DNA of 37,680 nucleotides from JBBSEZ01 sp038239195 (GTDB taxonomy: Bacteria; Planctomycetota; Planctomycetia; Gemmatales; Gemmataceae), in contig JBBSEZ010000032.1 of NCBI GenBank assembly GCA_038239195.1, forward strand, positions 1-37,680. The letters are read 5' to 3'. The notes under the pieces were generated by a model. That model did no database searches, was not told the origin of the DNA, and saw only the letters and a list, made by a program, of their open reading frames with translations. Positions 7,771 to 15,984 of the stretch are shown one piece after another; the first letter of the stretch is position 1; every line of letters starts with the position of its first letter. The position numbers were made by a program, and so were the translations under genes.

Positions 7771-7885
7771 GCCGGGGTGGGGCCAAAGATCCGGGAGCGC
7801 GGATCGCCAAGCCGCAAGCGGAATTGCGCCAGGGCCCGCCGCTTGCGGCTTGGCGGGGCCCTCCCGGATCTTTGCTTGCCCCGGC
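7771..7885. repeat. Family-2 nested inverted repeat, copy 1
   Basis: Inner arms CGCCAAGCCGCAAGCGG (7805-7821) and CCGCTTGCGGCTTGGCG (7839-7855) are perfect 17-bp complements. Outside them lie AAAGATCCGGGAG (7785-7797) and CTCCCGGATCTTT, and further out GCCGGGG and its complement, giving an imperfect cruciform of about 115 bp. The inner arms recur at 10551-10601 and 29331-29375. It sits in the 496-nt gap 7538-8033, which otherwise holds no gene and must carry the promoter of the PilZ gene. Confidence 0.8.
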
Positions 7886-8033
7886 GACAGGGAAGGGCCG
7901 GCGGCCGCTCCCTTGCGCCCGCCCCGCGCCGCCTCCGCCAACCGCGGCCGGCCCCGGGCGGCGCTTGACCGGGGCGCCGGCACGGCCTAGACTTCCGCAC
8001 CTGTGTTGTCCCCCTGCCTCCGAGGAGCGCCCC

Positions 8034-8756
8034 ATGACCCAGCCGATGCCCGCCGCCGCCAGCGAGCGGCCCGCGCCGCCCAGGGAGGCGCGCGTCTACG
8101 AGCGCCACGCCTGCGACCTGCCAAGCAACTGCCAGCCGCCCTCGGCAAGGCGCGGCGAGGAACTGCGCTGGCGGGCTACGATCCGGGACGTCTCCCAGGG
8201 CGGTCTCTCCCTGGTCCTCCAGCGCCGCTTCGAGCGCGGGGCGGCCCTCGCCGTGGAGTTGCCGGGGGGAGGCCTCGATACCAGTTCCACGGTCCTGGTG
8301 CGGGTGAAACACGTCCGCCCCCAGGCCGGGGGCGGCTGGGCCCTGGGCTGCTCGTTCGTCAGCGACCTGAGCGAGGAGGAGCTCGCGACCCTGTTGCAGG
8401 TCGCCTGCCGACCCCCGGCCCGGCCCGCGAGCGAGCCCGCGAAGGCCCGCGCGAGATCGGGAGCACCTGCGGCGTCCGGCGTCCTCTGCCTGCTGACGCT
8501 GCCCGGGGGACAGGTGGTCCGGGCCTACGTCCGCCAGATGCACGCGGCGACCTGGCCTCCTCCGGCGGGCAAGTCCTTTACCCTGGAGGTCGCCGGCAGC
8601 CCCCCGGTTCGGGTGAAGGTGACCGGCTGTCGCTTCCACGAAAAACACTGGGTCCTGGAGTGCGCCTCCGAGGATGAGGCGGTGGCCCAGCACCTCCGTT
8701 CGCGGGATCGAACGGGCAGCGCCGGCGGGGGCCCGCGCGTCCGCCAGCCAGCGTAG
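8034..8756 (+). CDS. PilZ-domain protein
   Basis: A 240-residue cytosolic protein with an N-terminal PilZ domain (about 18-128), the usual cyclic-di-GMP receptor. Both binding motifs are present: RxxxR as R20-VYE-R24 and DxSxxG as D52-V-S54-Q-G-G57, so c-di-GMP binding is plausible. Residues about 140-235 form a second beta-rich module (PGGQVVRAYVRQM... HWVLECASEDE) that looks like a second, degenerate PilZ barrel without these motifs. No output domain is fused, so it probably acts by binding a partner. GAGGAG lies 6 nt before the ATG. The gene is convergent with the DUF1501 gene; the 216-nt gap after it shows only a GC-rich hairpin (near 8818-8842). Confidence 0.85.
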   Translation: MTQPMPAAASERPAPPREARVYERHACDLPSNCQPPSARRGEELRWRATIRDVSQGGLSLVLQRRFERGAALAVELPGGGLDTSSTVLVRVKHVRPQAGGGWALGCSFVSDLSEEELATLLQVACRPPARPASEPAKARARSGAPAASGVLCLLTLPGGQVVRAYVRQMHAATWPPPAGKSFTLEVAGSPPVRVKVTGCRFHEKHWVLECASEDEAVAQHLRSRDRTGSAGGGPRVRQPA

Positions 8757-8972
8757 CAAGCCTTCGCCCTCGAGGAACTTCCTGGACGACCTTGTCGCGC
8801 CCGGCAGTTGGCTTCACGGGCGGTGCGCCACGCCCGCCCGGTGGAAGGCCGGAGCAGCGAAGACCACCCGCAGGCGACTCGACCCGGGTGCGCGAGCCAC
8901 GTAACGAGCTCGCGCAGGCCCCTTCACGGCATTGCTCGCCAGGGGACGAGAAGGCCTGGTGGACGGCCCCGC

Positions 8973-10463
8973 TCACGCCAGCACCTCGGGAATGACCGCC
9001 GCGTCCTGCACCAGCGGCAACGGCCGTCCGATGCGGTCGGTCAGCAGAACCTCCGGGTGGATGCCCAGCAGATGATACGTCGTCGCCAGCACGTCCTTCG
9101 GCGAGATCGGCCTCTCCACCACGCTGCCGGCGATCCGGTCGGTCTTGCCCACCACCTTGCCTCGCGTCACCCCCCCGCCGGCGAGCAGGGCGCTGTAGGC
9201 CTGCGACCAGTGGTCGCGCCCGGCGCCCCTGGCGTTGTTGAGCTTGGGCGTTCGCCCGTGCTCGCTCAGCACCAGCACCAGCGTCTCGTCGAGCAGGCCG
9301 CGCTGGTCGAGGTCGTCGATCAGCCCCGCGAGGGCCCGGTCGAAACCGGGGCACAATTCGTTCTTCATGCGCGGGTAGTGCTCCCAGTGCGTGTCCCACG
9401 CCGAGCCCGCCAGGCCGAACTCGTCCCAGAACACGCTCACGAACCGCGACCCCGCCTCGACCAGCCGCCGCGCCGTCAGGCACGCCTGGCCGAAGATCGT
9501 CATCCCGTAGCCCTCGCGCAACGCAGTCGGCTCGCGGCCGAGGTCGAGCGCCGTGCGCACCTTCGGCGAGGCGATCAGGTCCAGCGCCAGCGCCCGGTGC
9601 CGGTCGAGGGCCCGGCCGGCGTCGCTCTGGCGCAGGTGGCTGCGCCCGCGGTCGAACTGCTCCAGCAGCGAGCGCCGCCCGTCGAGGCGGTCGAGCGTCA
9701 TGGCCGCGCCTTCGCCCGTACCGATCTCGAAACGACTGTCGGCGCTGATGCCCACGTAGGGCTCGGCGAACTCGACCTTGTCGGCGTTGAGCGTCTTGGT
9801 GACAAGGGCGGTGGCCTTGCCGCGGAACGTGGTCCAGATGGGGTTGTAGGCGCTCCCCAAAAAGGCGGCGTAGGGGCCGGCGCGGGCCACCTCGCCGACG
9901 CGCTGGCTGCTGAACGGGAACGGCAGGGCGATGTTGCCCGGCACGGCGGGCCGCTTGCCCTTGTGCCCGTTTCGGCTCACGTAATCGACCACGGAGCCGA
10001 GGAACGGCCAGTGGCGCCCGTCGCGCGGGTTGAGCTCCATCGGCACGTCGATGGCCGGGACGCCTGTCGTCGCGTAGGCGACCCCGTGCAGCGGGTAGGG
10101 GTGGGTCAGCGAACGAAGCACGGTGACCTTGTGCATGACGCGAGCGCTGTTGGGCAGCAGTTCGCCCACGTCAAGACCGGGGAGGCTGGAGCGGATCGCC
10201 TTGAGCTCGCCGCGCACTTCGAGCGGGGCGGCCGGCTTGACGTCGAACGTCTCGAGCTGGCTGGGCGAGCCGTAGAGGTACAGGAGGATGCACGACTTCG
10301 CCTTGCCGAAACTGCGCGGCACCGCTTTGGCCGCCTGCGTCTCCTGCAAGCGGAAGAAGTCGGCCAGCCCGAGGCCGGCCAGGCCGAGCCCGCCGACGCG
10401 CAGCGCCTCGCGGCGCGTCACGCCGTTGCAGAGCCGTTTGGGCGATCCCATGATGCGCAACAT
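8973..10463 (-). CDS. DUF1501 protein with twin-arginine leader
   Basis: A 496-residue DUF1501 protein, part of the sulfatase/alkaline-phosphatase-like superfamily that is greatly expanded in planctomycetes and often paired with cytochrome-type DUF1549/DUF1553 genes; no such partner is present here. The N-terminus has a Tat-type leader (VTRREALRVGGLGLAGLGLADFF), predicting export in folded form. Conserved DUF1501 landmarks are LYLYGSPSQLETFDVKP, HGVAYATTG, AWDTHWEHYPRMK and LVLVLSEHGRTPKLNN, the last matching the metal-site EHGRTP region. ATG 10463 is preferred to a TTG 15 nt upstream; a G-rich stretch precedes both. Its biochemical activity has not been established for the family. A family-2 hairpin separates it from the upstream desaturase gene. 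Confidence 0.92.
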   Translation of the reverse strand: MLRIMGSPKRLCNGVTRREALRVGGLGLAGLGLADFFRLQETQAAKAVPRSFGKAKSCILLYLYGSPSQLETFDVKPAAPLEVRGELKAIRSSLPGLDVGELLPNSARVMHKVTVLRSLTHPYPLHGVAYATTGVPAIDVPMELNPRDGRHWPFLGSVVDYVSRNGHKGKRPAVPGNIALPFPFSSQRVGEVARAGPYAAFLGSAYNPIWTTFRGKATALVTKTLNADKVEFAEPYVGISADSRFEIGTGEGAAMTLDRLDGRRSLLEQFDRGRSHLRQSDAGRALDRHRALALDLIASPKVRTALDLGREPTALREGYGMTIFGQACLTARRLVEAGSRFVSVFWDEFGLAGSAWDTHWEHYPRMKNELCPGFDRALAGLIDDLDQRGLLDETLVLVLSEHGRTPKLNNARGAGRDHWSQAYSALLAGGGVTRGKVVGKTDRIAGSVVERPISPKDVLATTYHLLGIHPEVLLTDRIGRPLPLVQDAAVIPEVLA

Positions 10464-10550
10464 CCGCACGCCCCCCAAACCATCGCGACAGGTTCAAAGG
10501 GCATCCTACGCGGAGGAAGGGCGGCGCCGCAACCGGATAATGGGAAAAAC

Positions 10551-10601
10551 GCGAAGCCGCAAGCGGCGGGCTCGAGAAGGCCGGCCGCTTGCGGCTTGGC
10601 G
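10551..10601. repeat. Family-2 inverted repeat, copy 2
   Basis: GCGAAGCCGCAAGCGGC (10551-10567) pairs with GCCGCTTGCGGCTTGGC (10584-10600) with one mismatch and a 16-nt loop. It starts about 90 nt upstream of the DUF1501 start and ends 13 nt after the desaturase stop, so on the minus strand it can act as a terminator of the desaturase transcript. The sequence recurs at 7805-7855 and 29331-29375. Confidence 0.8.
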
Positions 10602-10613
10602 TGAGCTCGCGCG

Positions 10614-11597
10614 TCAGGCGACGGTCGCGGGCACGTCCTCGGCCTTGCCCTGGGCGCTCAGTTCCTCGGCGGTGCGCGGCGTGGTCAGGCTCGGCTTGAC
10701 GAGCCGGTGGGCCAGCGCCTTTTCGCCGGGCTTGCGCAGGTCCCAGACCAGGCCGAACCAACTCAGCACGCGCAGGCACGAATAGCTGACGTCGATCTCC
10801 CACCAGAAGAACCCCTGGTTGGCGGAGCTCTGGTAGTGATGGTGGTTGTTGTGCCAGCCTTCGCCGAGCGTGAGCAGGGCGAGGAAGAAGTTGTTGCGGC
10901 TGTCGTCGTTGGTGGCGTAGCGGCGGTTGCCGAACAGGTGGCTCAGCGAGTTGATCGTGAACACCGCGTGGTAGAGGAGCAAGGTGCTGACCACGAAGCC
11001 CCACACGAGCCCGCTCCAGCCAGCGATCAGGAAGCACGCCACGGCCAGTAGGACGCCGGGCACCCAGTGGTTGCGATCGAGCCAGCGCAGTTCCGGGTAG
11101 CGCGAGAAGTCCTGGATGTCTTCCTCGGGCGTGTTGGCGTGGTCTTCCGACAGGATCCAGCCGACGTGCGACCACCAGAAAGTCGTCTCGTGCGGCGAGT
11201 GCGGGTCGATGGGCGTGTCGGAGTGGCGGTGATGCCCGCGGTGATGCCCCGCCCACCAGAGGGGGCCCTTTTGCAGGGCGCTACAGCCGAGCCAGGCCAG
11301 GAAGAACTGCATGGGCCGGCTGGCCTTGTAGGCGCGGTGCGCGAAGTAGCGGTGATAGCCCGCGGTGATGCCGAACATGCGCACGAAGTAGGCGGCGGCG
11401 CACAGCGCCAGCACGCCGTAATCGACGGGGACGAAGAAGACGGCAAGGAAGGCCAGGTGAAGCCCGATGAACGGGGTGGCCTTGAACCAGTTGGGCACCC
11501 TGGAGAACAGGCCGGTGGCGGGGCTATCCTTGCTCGCCGCGGGGCCGGCCTGTTGCGCCCGCTGGGGCGCGACAGAGGTAGGGGTGGCCGTGCTAAT
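10614..11597 (-). CDS. Membrane acyl-CoA-type fatty acid desaturase, probable ATT start
   Basis: A 327-residue delta-9-type desaturase that would introduce a double bond into a fatty acyl chain using a di-iron centre. All three His boxes are present: HRYFAH (82-87), HHRGHH (118-123) and WHNNHHH (248-254). Hydrophobic segments lie at about 42-78, 95-108 and 178-212, giving the usual four membrane passes. The start is unusual: AAGGAG (11609-11604) is followed after 6 nt by ATT at 11597, and the reading ISTATPTSV looks like a normal N-terminus with Met replaced. The nearest ordinary alternative, TTG at 11612, lies upstream of that ribosome site. A longer open frame runs back to 12194 but crosses the rpsU gene and is rejected. 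It probably tunes membrane fluidity. Confidence 0.9.
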   Translation of the reverse strand: MSTATPTSVAPQRAQQAGPAASKDSPATGLFSRVPNWFKATPFIGLHLAFLAVFFVPVDYGVLALCAAAYFVRMFGITAGYHRYFAHRAYKASRPMQFFLAWLGCSALQKGPLWWAGHHRGHHRHSDTPIDPHSPHETTFWWSHVGWILSEDHANTPEEDIQDFSRYPELRWLDRNHWVPGVLLAVACFLIAGWSGLVWGFVVSTLLLYHAVFTINSLSHLFGNRRYATNDDSRNNFFLALLTLGEGWHNNHHHYQSSANQGFFWWEIDVSYSCLRVLSWFGLVWDLRKPGEKALAHRLVKPSLTTPRTAEELSAQGKAEDVPATVA

Positions 11598-11710
11598 GAG
11601 ACGCTCCTTCAAAGAATGATGGCCCAGCCAGGCCAAACCGAAGAAAGTCACCAGATCACTCGCGCGACCGTCTCGCCGTTGGTCCTCCTGACCGCAGCGA
11701 GAAGGCCCAG

Positions 11711-11923
11711 TCAGGGCTTGGTGCGTGGCGGCCCTATCGTCCTGGCCTTGCGAATGGCGCTCTGCTTGCGCAACTCGGCCCGGCGGCGGGCCTCGCAAGG
11801 CTTCTCGTAATACTTCCGCTTCCGCAACTCTTTCTGGATGCCGCTCCGCTCCAGCAACTTCTTGAAGCGGCGCAGCGCCAGACCGATCGGCTCCCTTTCG
11901 TGAACGCGCATCCGCAACGGCAT
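11711..11923 (-). CDS. rpsU: 30S ribosomal protein bS21
   Basis: A 70-residue very basic protein matching bS21, a late-assembling small-subunit protein near the anti-Shine-Dalgarno end of 16S rRNA. The hallmark core is intact: MRVHEREPIGLALRRFKKL and then RKRKYYEKPCEARRR, with a basic tail. Length is typical of the family. The start has a strong GGGAGGGG site two nt before the ATG. Upstream in-frame codons to 12046 are rejected because they are not conserved in character. It lies 113 nt upstream of the desaturase start on the same strand. The 342-nt region 11924-12265 before it should hold its promoter and that of the divergent ceramidase-like gene. Confidence 0.95.
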   Translation of the reverse strand: MPLRMRVHEREPIGLALRRFKKLLERSGIQKELRKRKYYEKPCEARRRAELRKQSAIRKARTIGPPRTKP

Positions 11924-12265
11924 GGCCCCTCCCGGCAAGCGCTTCCCGGCACCCCGGGAAGAATACCTCGAAAAATCGTCCGCTGCGCCCCCAAACCACG
12001 GGCTTGGGCGCACCTCTGGCGCAAGCGTCAGCCGTCTTTCTACCACGAACCCTGCTTGCTGGGAAGGGCCTCTGGCTTGCGTTCTCGATAGAGAATACTA
12101 CGCGTGCAAATCCTGGGCCGTTTCCCACTGATCCCATTCGCCGCAGGTTCCCACCTTTGAACGGGACGCCGATTCGCACGGTTTTCGCCTCCACCTGGGG
12201 AAGAGGTTTGCCTCGCGCGCCGCCGTCGGGTAAGGTGAGGCAATCATTCCACCGAGGGCCCTCCC
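11924..12265. other. Intergenic region between divergent genes
   Basis: This 342-nt stretch separates rpsU (minus) from the ceramidase-like gene (plus). Frames that cross it have no recognisable protein character. It is AT-richer around 12085-12115 (TCTCGATAGAGAATACTACG contains a small TCTCgatAGAGA-like palindrome), a plausible promoter zone. No repeat-family element is present and no promoter could be assigned confidently. Confidence 0.35.
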
Positions 12266-13636
12266 ATGAAGCTGACGCGCCGCGAGGCCCTGGCCGCCAG
12301 CGCCTGTGCCCTGGCGAGCCTGGGCGCTGCTCCCCCCCTCCCGTCCTATCGGCTCGCGACCTTCCGCGCCGAGGTGACTGTCCCGCCCGGGCATGCGCTC
12401 ATGGGCGGAGGGATCGCCCCGGCCCGCAAGATCGCCGATCCGCTCTACGCCCTCGGCTTCGTGTTCCTGGGGGCGGGCAAGCCGATCGTCTTCGTGTCGG
12501 TCGATTGGTGCGAGATCCGCAACGACGCCCACGCCCGCTGGCGCGCCCTCCTCGCCGAGGCGGCGAGGACCACGCCCGACCGGGTGATGGTGGCGAGCGT
12601 TCACCAGCACGACGCGCCCGTCGCCGACCTCGAAGCCGAGCGCTTGCTGCGCGCCGCGAAGGCCACGGGCAGCGTGTGCAACCTCGCCTTTCACGAGAAG
12701 GCGGTCCGGCGCGTGGCGCGTGCTGTCGCCCAGAGCATGCGCGCCCCGCAAAGAGTGACGCACCTCAGCACGGGGCAGGCGAAAGTGGACCGGGTGGCGT
12801 CGAATCGCCGCTACCTGGCCCGCGACGGCCGCGTGTCGTTCGGGCGCACCAGCGCGACACGCGATGCGCACGCGCGTGCCCAGCCGGAAGCGACCATCGA
12901 CCCCTGGCTCAAGACGATCGGCTTCTGGGACGGCGAACGGCCGTTGGCGGCGCTGAGCTGCTACGCCACGCACCCGATGAGCTACTACGGCAAGGGCGAG
13001 GTCTCCAGCGATTTCGTGGGCCTGGCCCGCAAGCGCCGCCAGGCCGACCTCCCCGACGCGCTCCAGGTCTACGCCTCGGGCTGCAGCGGGAACGTCACGG
13101 CGGGCAAGTACAACGACGGCGCGCCCGGCAACCGGCCCTTGCTCGCCGACCGCATCTATCGGGCGATGGCGGCAGCGTGGAAGAACGCGCGACGCCACCC
13201 GCTCCGGGGCGTGACCTATGGGACGGTGCCGCTGCGCCTGGCGCCGCGGACCGACGCCGGCTTCGCGGAGGCCGAGTTGCGCCGGCGGCTGGTGAAAGAC
13301 GCCCGCCCCTTCGGGCAGTGCCTGGCGGCCCTGGGGCTGAGCTGGCGCAAGCGAGCGCTGGCCCCGCTCGACGTGCCGGTGCTCGACCTCGGCCCGGCGC
13401 AGCTCGTGCTCCTGCCGGGCGAAGCGTACGTCGAATTTCAGTTGGCGGCCCAGCGGCTGCGCCCGGATTCGTTCGTGATGGCGGTCGGGTACGGCGAGTG
13501 CGGCACGGGCTACGTGCCGACCGCGCAGGCGGTCAAGGAGGACGACGACAACCTCCACGACTGGTGCTGGGTGGCGCCGGGGGCCGAGAAGGCGCTCCTC
13601 GAAGCGCTGAAGGCGGCGCTGGCGAAGAAGCCGTGA
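12266..13636 (+). CDS. Neutral/alkaline ceramidase-like exported protein
   Basis: A 456-residue protein resembling the N-terminal catalytic domain of neutral ceramidase, a Zn-dependent amidase of sphingolipids. The leader carries a twin-arginine motif (LTRREALAASACALASLG), so export is expected. Zn-site features include SVHQHDAP (111-118, equivalent to the family's THTHS), CYATHPMSYYGKGEVSSDFVG and YASGCSGNVTAG, plus a late GYGECGTGYVPT segment. The C-terminal immunoglobulin-like domain of true ceramidases is missing, and the first His motif is HQH rather than HTH, so activity on ceramide is uncertain. Many planctomycete relatives are annotated only by this domain. GAGGG lies 6 nt before the ATG. 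The gene is separated by 88 nt from the next one and may form a unit with it. Confidence 0.82.
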   Translation: MKLTRREALAASACALASLGAAPPLPSYRLATFRAEVTVPPGHALMGGGIAPARKIADPLYALGFVFLGAGKPIVFVSVDWCEIRNDAHARWRALLAEAARTTPDRVMVASVHQHDAPVADLEAERLLRAAKATGSVCNLAFHEKAVRRVARAVAQSMRAPQRVTHLSTGQAKVDRVASNRRYLARDGRVSFGRTSATRDAHARAQPEATIDPWLKTIGFWDGERPLAALSCYATHPMSYYGKGEVSSDFVGLARKRRQADLPDALQVYASGCSGNVTAGKYNDGAPGNRPLLADRIYRAMAAAWKNARRHPLRGVTYGTVPLRLAPRTDAGFAEAELRRRLVKDARPFGQCLAALGLSWRKRALAPLDVPVLDLGPAQLVLLPGEAYVEFQLAAQRLRPDSFVMAVGYGECGTGYVPTAQAVKEDDDNLHDWCWVAPGAEKALLEALKAALAKKP

Positions 13637-13724
13637 GGCGCCCCGGCCGTTACAGGCCGCCCGTTCTCCTCCTGGCGTCCCCTCCTACAATGTCACGGGG
13701 CAACCATTCGGGAGGAGCTCGCAC

Positions 13725-15311
13725 ATGCAGCCAGCACGCTACGACGCGATCATCATCGGGGCCGGGCACAACGGCCTGGTCACCGCCTGCTACCTGGCCC
13801 GCGCCGGCAAGAAGGTCCTCGTGCTCGAACGCCGTCACCTCGTCGGCGGGGCCTGCGTCACGGAAGAGGTCTTCCCCGGGTTCAAGGTTTCGACTGCCGC
13901 CTACGTCAACAGCCTCTTCCGCAAGGAGATCATCGCGGACCTGAAGCTCCACGACCACGGCTTCGCCCTGCTCGAGCGCAACCCCTCGTCGTTCTCCCCC
14001 TTCCACGATGGCCGGCACCTCTTTCTCAGCGGCGAAAAGGAAGACAACAAGCGCGAGATCGCCAAGTTCAGCGCCCGCGACGCCGAGAACTACCCCAAGT
14101 ACGAGGCGATGCTCGAACGCGTCGCCGACGTCATCGAGCCGACGCTGATCCAGCGCCCGCCCAACCTGGTGCGCCCCGGGCTGAAGGACATGTGGCGCAT
14201 GTTCCAGCTCGGCCGAACCTTCCAGAAGATGGGCGCCGGCATGAGCGAGGCCGTCGAGGTGCTGACCGGCCCGGCCCGCACCATCCTCGACCGTTGGTTC
14301 GAGTCGGAGGAGGTCAAGGCCACCCTCGCCACCGACGCCATCATCGGCGCCTTCGCCTCGCCCTCGATGCCCGGCACCGCCTACGTGCTGTTCCACCACG
14401 TCATGGGCGAGACCAACGGCAAGCGCGGGGTGTGGGCCTACGTCAAGGGCGGCATGGGCGGGCTGACCCAGGCCCTCGCCGCGGCGGCGAAGGCGGCCGG
14501 CGTGACCATCCTCACGGAAGCGCCGGTGGCGCGGATCAACGTCAAGGACGGCACGGCGACGGGCGTCACCCTGACGAGCGGCGACGAGTACCAGGCCCGC
14601 ATCGTCGCCAGCAACGCCGACTGCCACGTCACCTTCCACAAGCTGATGGACCCGCGCCTGCTGCCGCCGTCGTTCGCGGAGGCGCTGACCCGGATCAGCT
14701 ACGACAGCGCCTCGCTCAAGATCAACGTCGCCCTGACGCAACTGCCGAGCTTCAAGGCGCTGCCCGGCCACGAGCCCGGCCCGCAGCACCGCGGGACGGT
14801 CCACCTCTGCCCCGACCAGGACTTCATCGAGCGCGCCTACGACGACGCCAAATACGGCAAGCCGTCGGAGCGCCCCGTCCTGGAATGCACCATGCCCTCG
14901 GCGGTCGATCCAACGGTGGCCCCGCCGGGCAAGCACCTCATGTCGATGTTCGTGCAGTACGCGCCCTACAAGCTCAAGGAGGGCAACTGGGACGATCTCA
15001 AGGACCGTTTCGCCGACCGCTGCTTCGACCTGCTCGAAGAGTACGCGCCCGGCTTCAAGAGCTCGGTGATCGACCGGCACATCCTGACGCCGCTCGACCT
15101 GGAGCGGACGTTCGGCCTGACGGGCGGCAACATCTTCCAGGGGGCGATGACGCTCAACCAGTTGTTCTCGCTGCGGCCCGTGCCCGGCTTCGCGGGGTAT
15201 CGTACGCCGATCAACGGGCTGTTCCTGTGCGGCGCGGCGGCGCACCCCGGCGGGGGCGTCATCGGCGCAGCGGGGTGGAACGCGGCGCGCGAGATTTTGG
15301 GCAAGGGGTGA
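13725..15311 (+). CDS. FAD-dependent oxidoreductase, PYROXD2/phytoene-desaturase type
   Basis: A 528-residue flavoprotein of the phytoene-desaturase/amine-oxidase superfamily, most like the PYROXD2 branch. The N-terminal dinucleotide site is DAIIIGAGHNGL (7-18), followed by VLVLERRHLVGGACVTEE, which binds the ribose. The C-terminal FAD motif is GLFLCGAAAHPGGGVIGAAGWNAA. There is no signal peptide. The natural substrate of this branch is not established, and no carotenoid genes (crtB, crtE) are nearby, so a carotenoid role is not supported. GGGAGGAG lies 8 nt before the ATG. Its stop codon lies 4 nt before the next start, so the two genes are translationally linked. Confidence 0.9.
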   Translation: MQPARYDAIIIGAGHNGLVTACYLARAGKKVLVLERRHLVGGACVTEEVFPGFKVSTAAYVNSLFRKEIIADLKLHDHGFALLERNPSSFSPFHDGRHLFLSGEKEDNKREIAKFSARDAENYPKYEAMLERVADVIEPTLIQRPPNLVRPGLKDMWRMFQLGRTFQKMGAGMSEAVEVLTGPARTILDRWFESEEVKATLATDAIIGAFASPSMPGTAYVLFHHVMGETNGKRGVWAYVKGGMGGLTQALAAAAKAAGVTILTEAPVARINVKDGTATGVTLTSGDEYQARIVASNADCHVTFHKLMDPRLLPPSFAEALTRISYDSASLKINVALTQLPSFKALPGHEPGPQHRGTVHLCPDQDFIERAYDDAKYGKPSERPVLECTMPSAVDPTVAPPGKHLMSMFVQYAPYKLKEGNWDDLKDRFADRCFDLLEEYAPGFKSSVIDRHILTPLDLERTFGLTGGNIFQGAMTLNQLFSLRPVPGFAGYRTPINGLFLCGAAAHPGGGVIGAAGWNAAREILGKG

Positions 15312-15315
15312 GCGG

Positions 15316-15915
15316 ATGGCCTACGGCGATTTCACCCTGGAGCAGGTAGTAGAAGAACTCGGCGCCCCGCTGCGGCTCGCGGACTTGTTTCCTGGCGTCG
15401 CACCGCTTGCTGTTCCGACCTGGTTGCGCGAACTGCTCGACCGGGGGATGAAGTTGCCCCTCCTGAGCGAGAAAGCGCGCAGCGAACTGATCGTGATGCC
15501 CATCTTGCTGGCGAGCCGCGAGTTGAGCGACGATAGCATCTCCATCTACTCCGGGCAGCGCCTCGACGTCGATCCCGAGCGCGGCCTCATGGGCGAATGC
15601 GACTTCTTGCTCGCGCGAACGCCGCCCCTCCCGATACTCCGGCCGCCTCTCGCAACCCTCGTCGAGGCAAAGAGGAACGACATCGACCTCGGTCTGGGTC
15701 AGTGCGCCGCCCAGATGCTCGGGGCCCGCGTCTTCAACGAGAAAGCAGGGCGCGAAGGCTCCCCCATTTTCGGCTGCGTGACCACGGGAGAAACCTGGCA
15801 GTTTCTCAAGCTCCAGGGCGATCAACTGGAGATCGACCCGCGCCACTCCTACATCAGCGACGTCGGCACGCTTCTCGCGATCTTCCAGGCGATCATCGCC
15901 GCCTGTCCGTCGTGA
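15316..15915 (+). CDS. Predicted PD-(D/E)XK-fold protein
   Basis: A 199-residue protein of a family I recognise from cyanobacteria and planctomycetes but cannot name. It has the layout of a restriction-endonuclease-like fold: helix with E57 (KARSELIVMPILL), then GECDFLL (93-99, D96), LVEAKRNDI (115-123, E117-x-K119) and GLGQCAAQM (126-134, Q129). These match the E, D, ExK and Q positions of PD-(D/E)XK nucleases. The protein is a single domain with no membrane segment. AAGGGG just before the previous stop codon serves as ribosome site, so the gene is probably cotranslated with the flavoprotein gene. Function is unknown; nuclease activity is inferred only from the motif. Confidence 0.72.
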   Translation: MAYGDFTLEQVVEELGAPLRLADLFPGVAPLAVPTWLRELLDRGMKLPLLSEKARSELIVMPILLASRELSDDSISIYSGQRLDVDPERGLMGECDFLLARTPPLPILRPPLATLVEAKRNDIDLGLGQCAAQMLGARVFNEKAGREGSPIFGCVTTGETWQFLKLQGDQLEIDPRHSYISDVGTLLAIFQAIIAACPS

Positions 15916-15984
15916 GCTCGTCCTCCGCCCTTCCAGGGCCGGGCCTTCTGCTCGGCCCGCAACGTTTCTTCGGGAGATACAGTG

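Noticed and set aside
8757..8972. Possible terminator hairpin between convergent PilZ and DUF1501 genes
   Set aside because: The GGGCGG...CCGCCC pairing near 8818-8842 is short and has no T run, so it was not listed as a terminator.
11598..12194. N-terminal extension of the desaturase frame back to 12194
   Set aside because: It overlaps the rpsU gene in another frame, has no protein-like character and would put about 199 unrelated residues before a normal desaturase N-terminus.
12098..13558. Long minus-strand frame opposite the ceramidase-like gene
   Set aside because: Shadow frame; the plus-strand frame has a twin-arginine leader, a ribosome site and family motifs.
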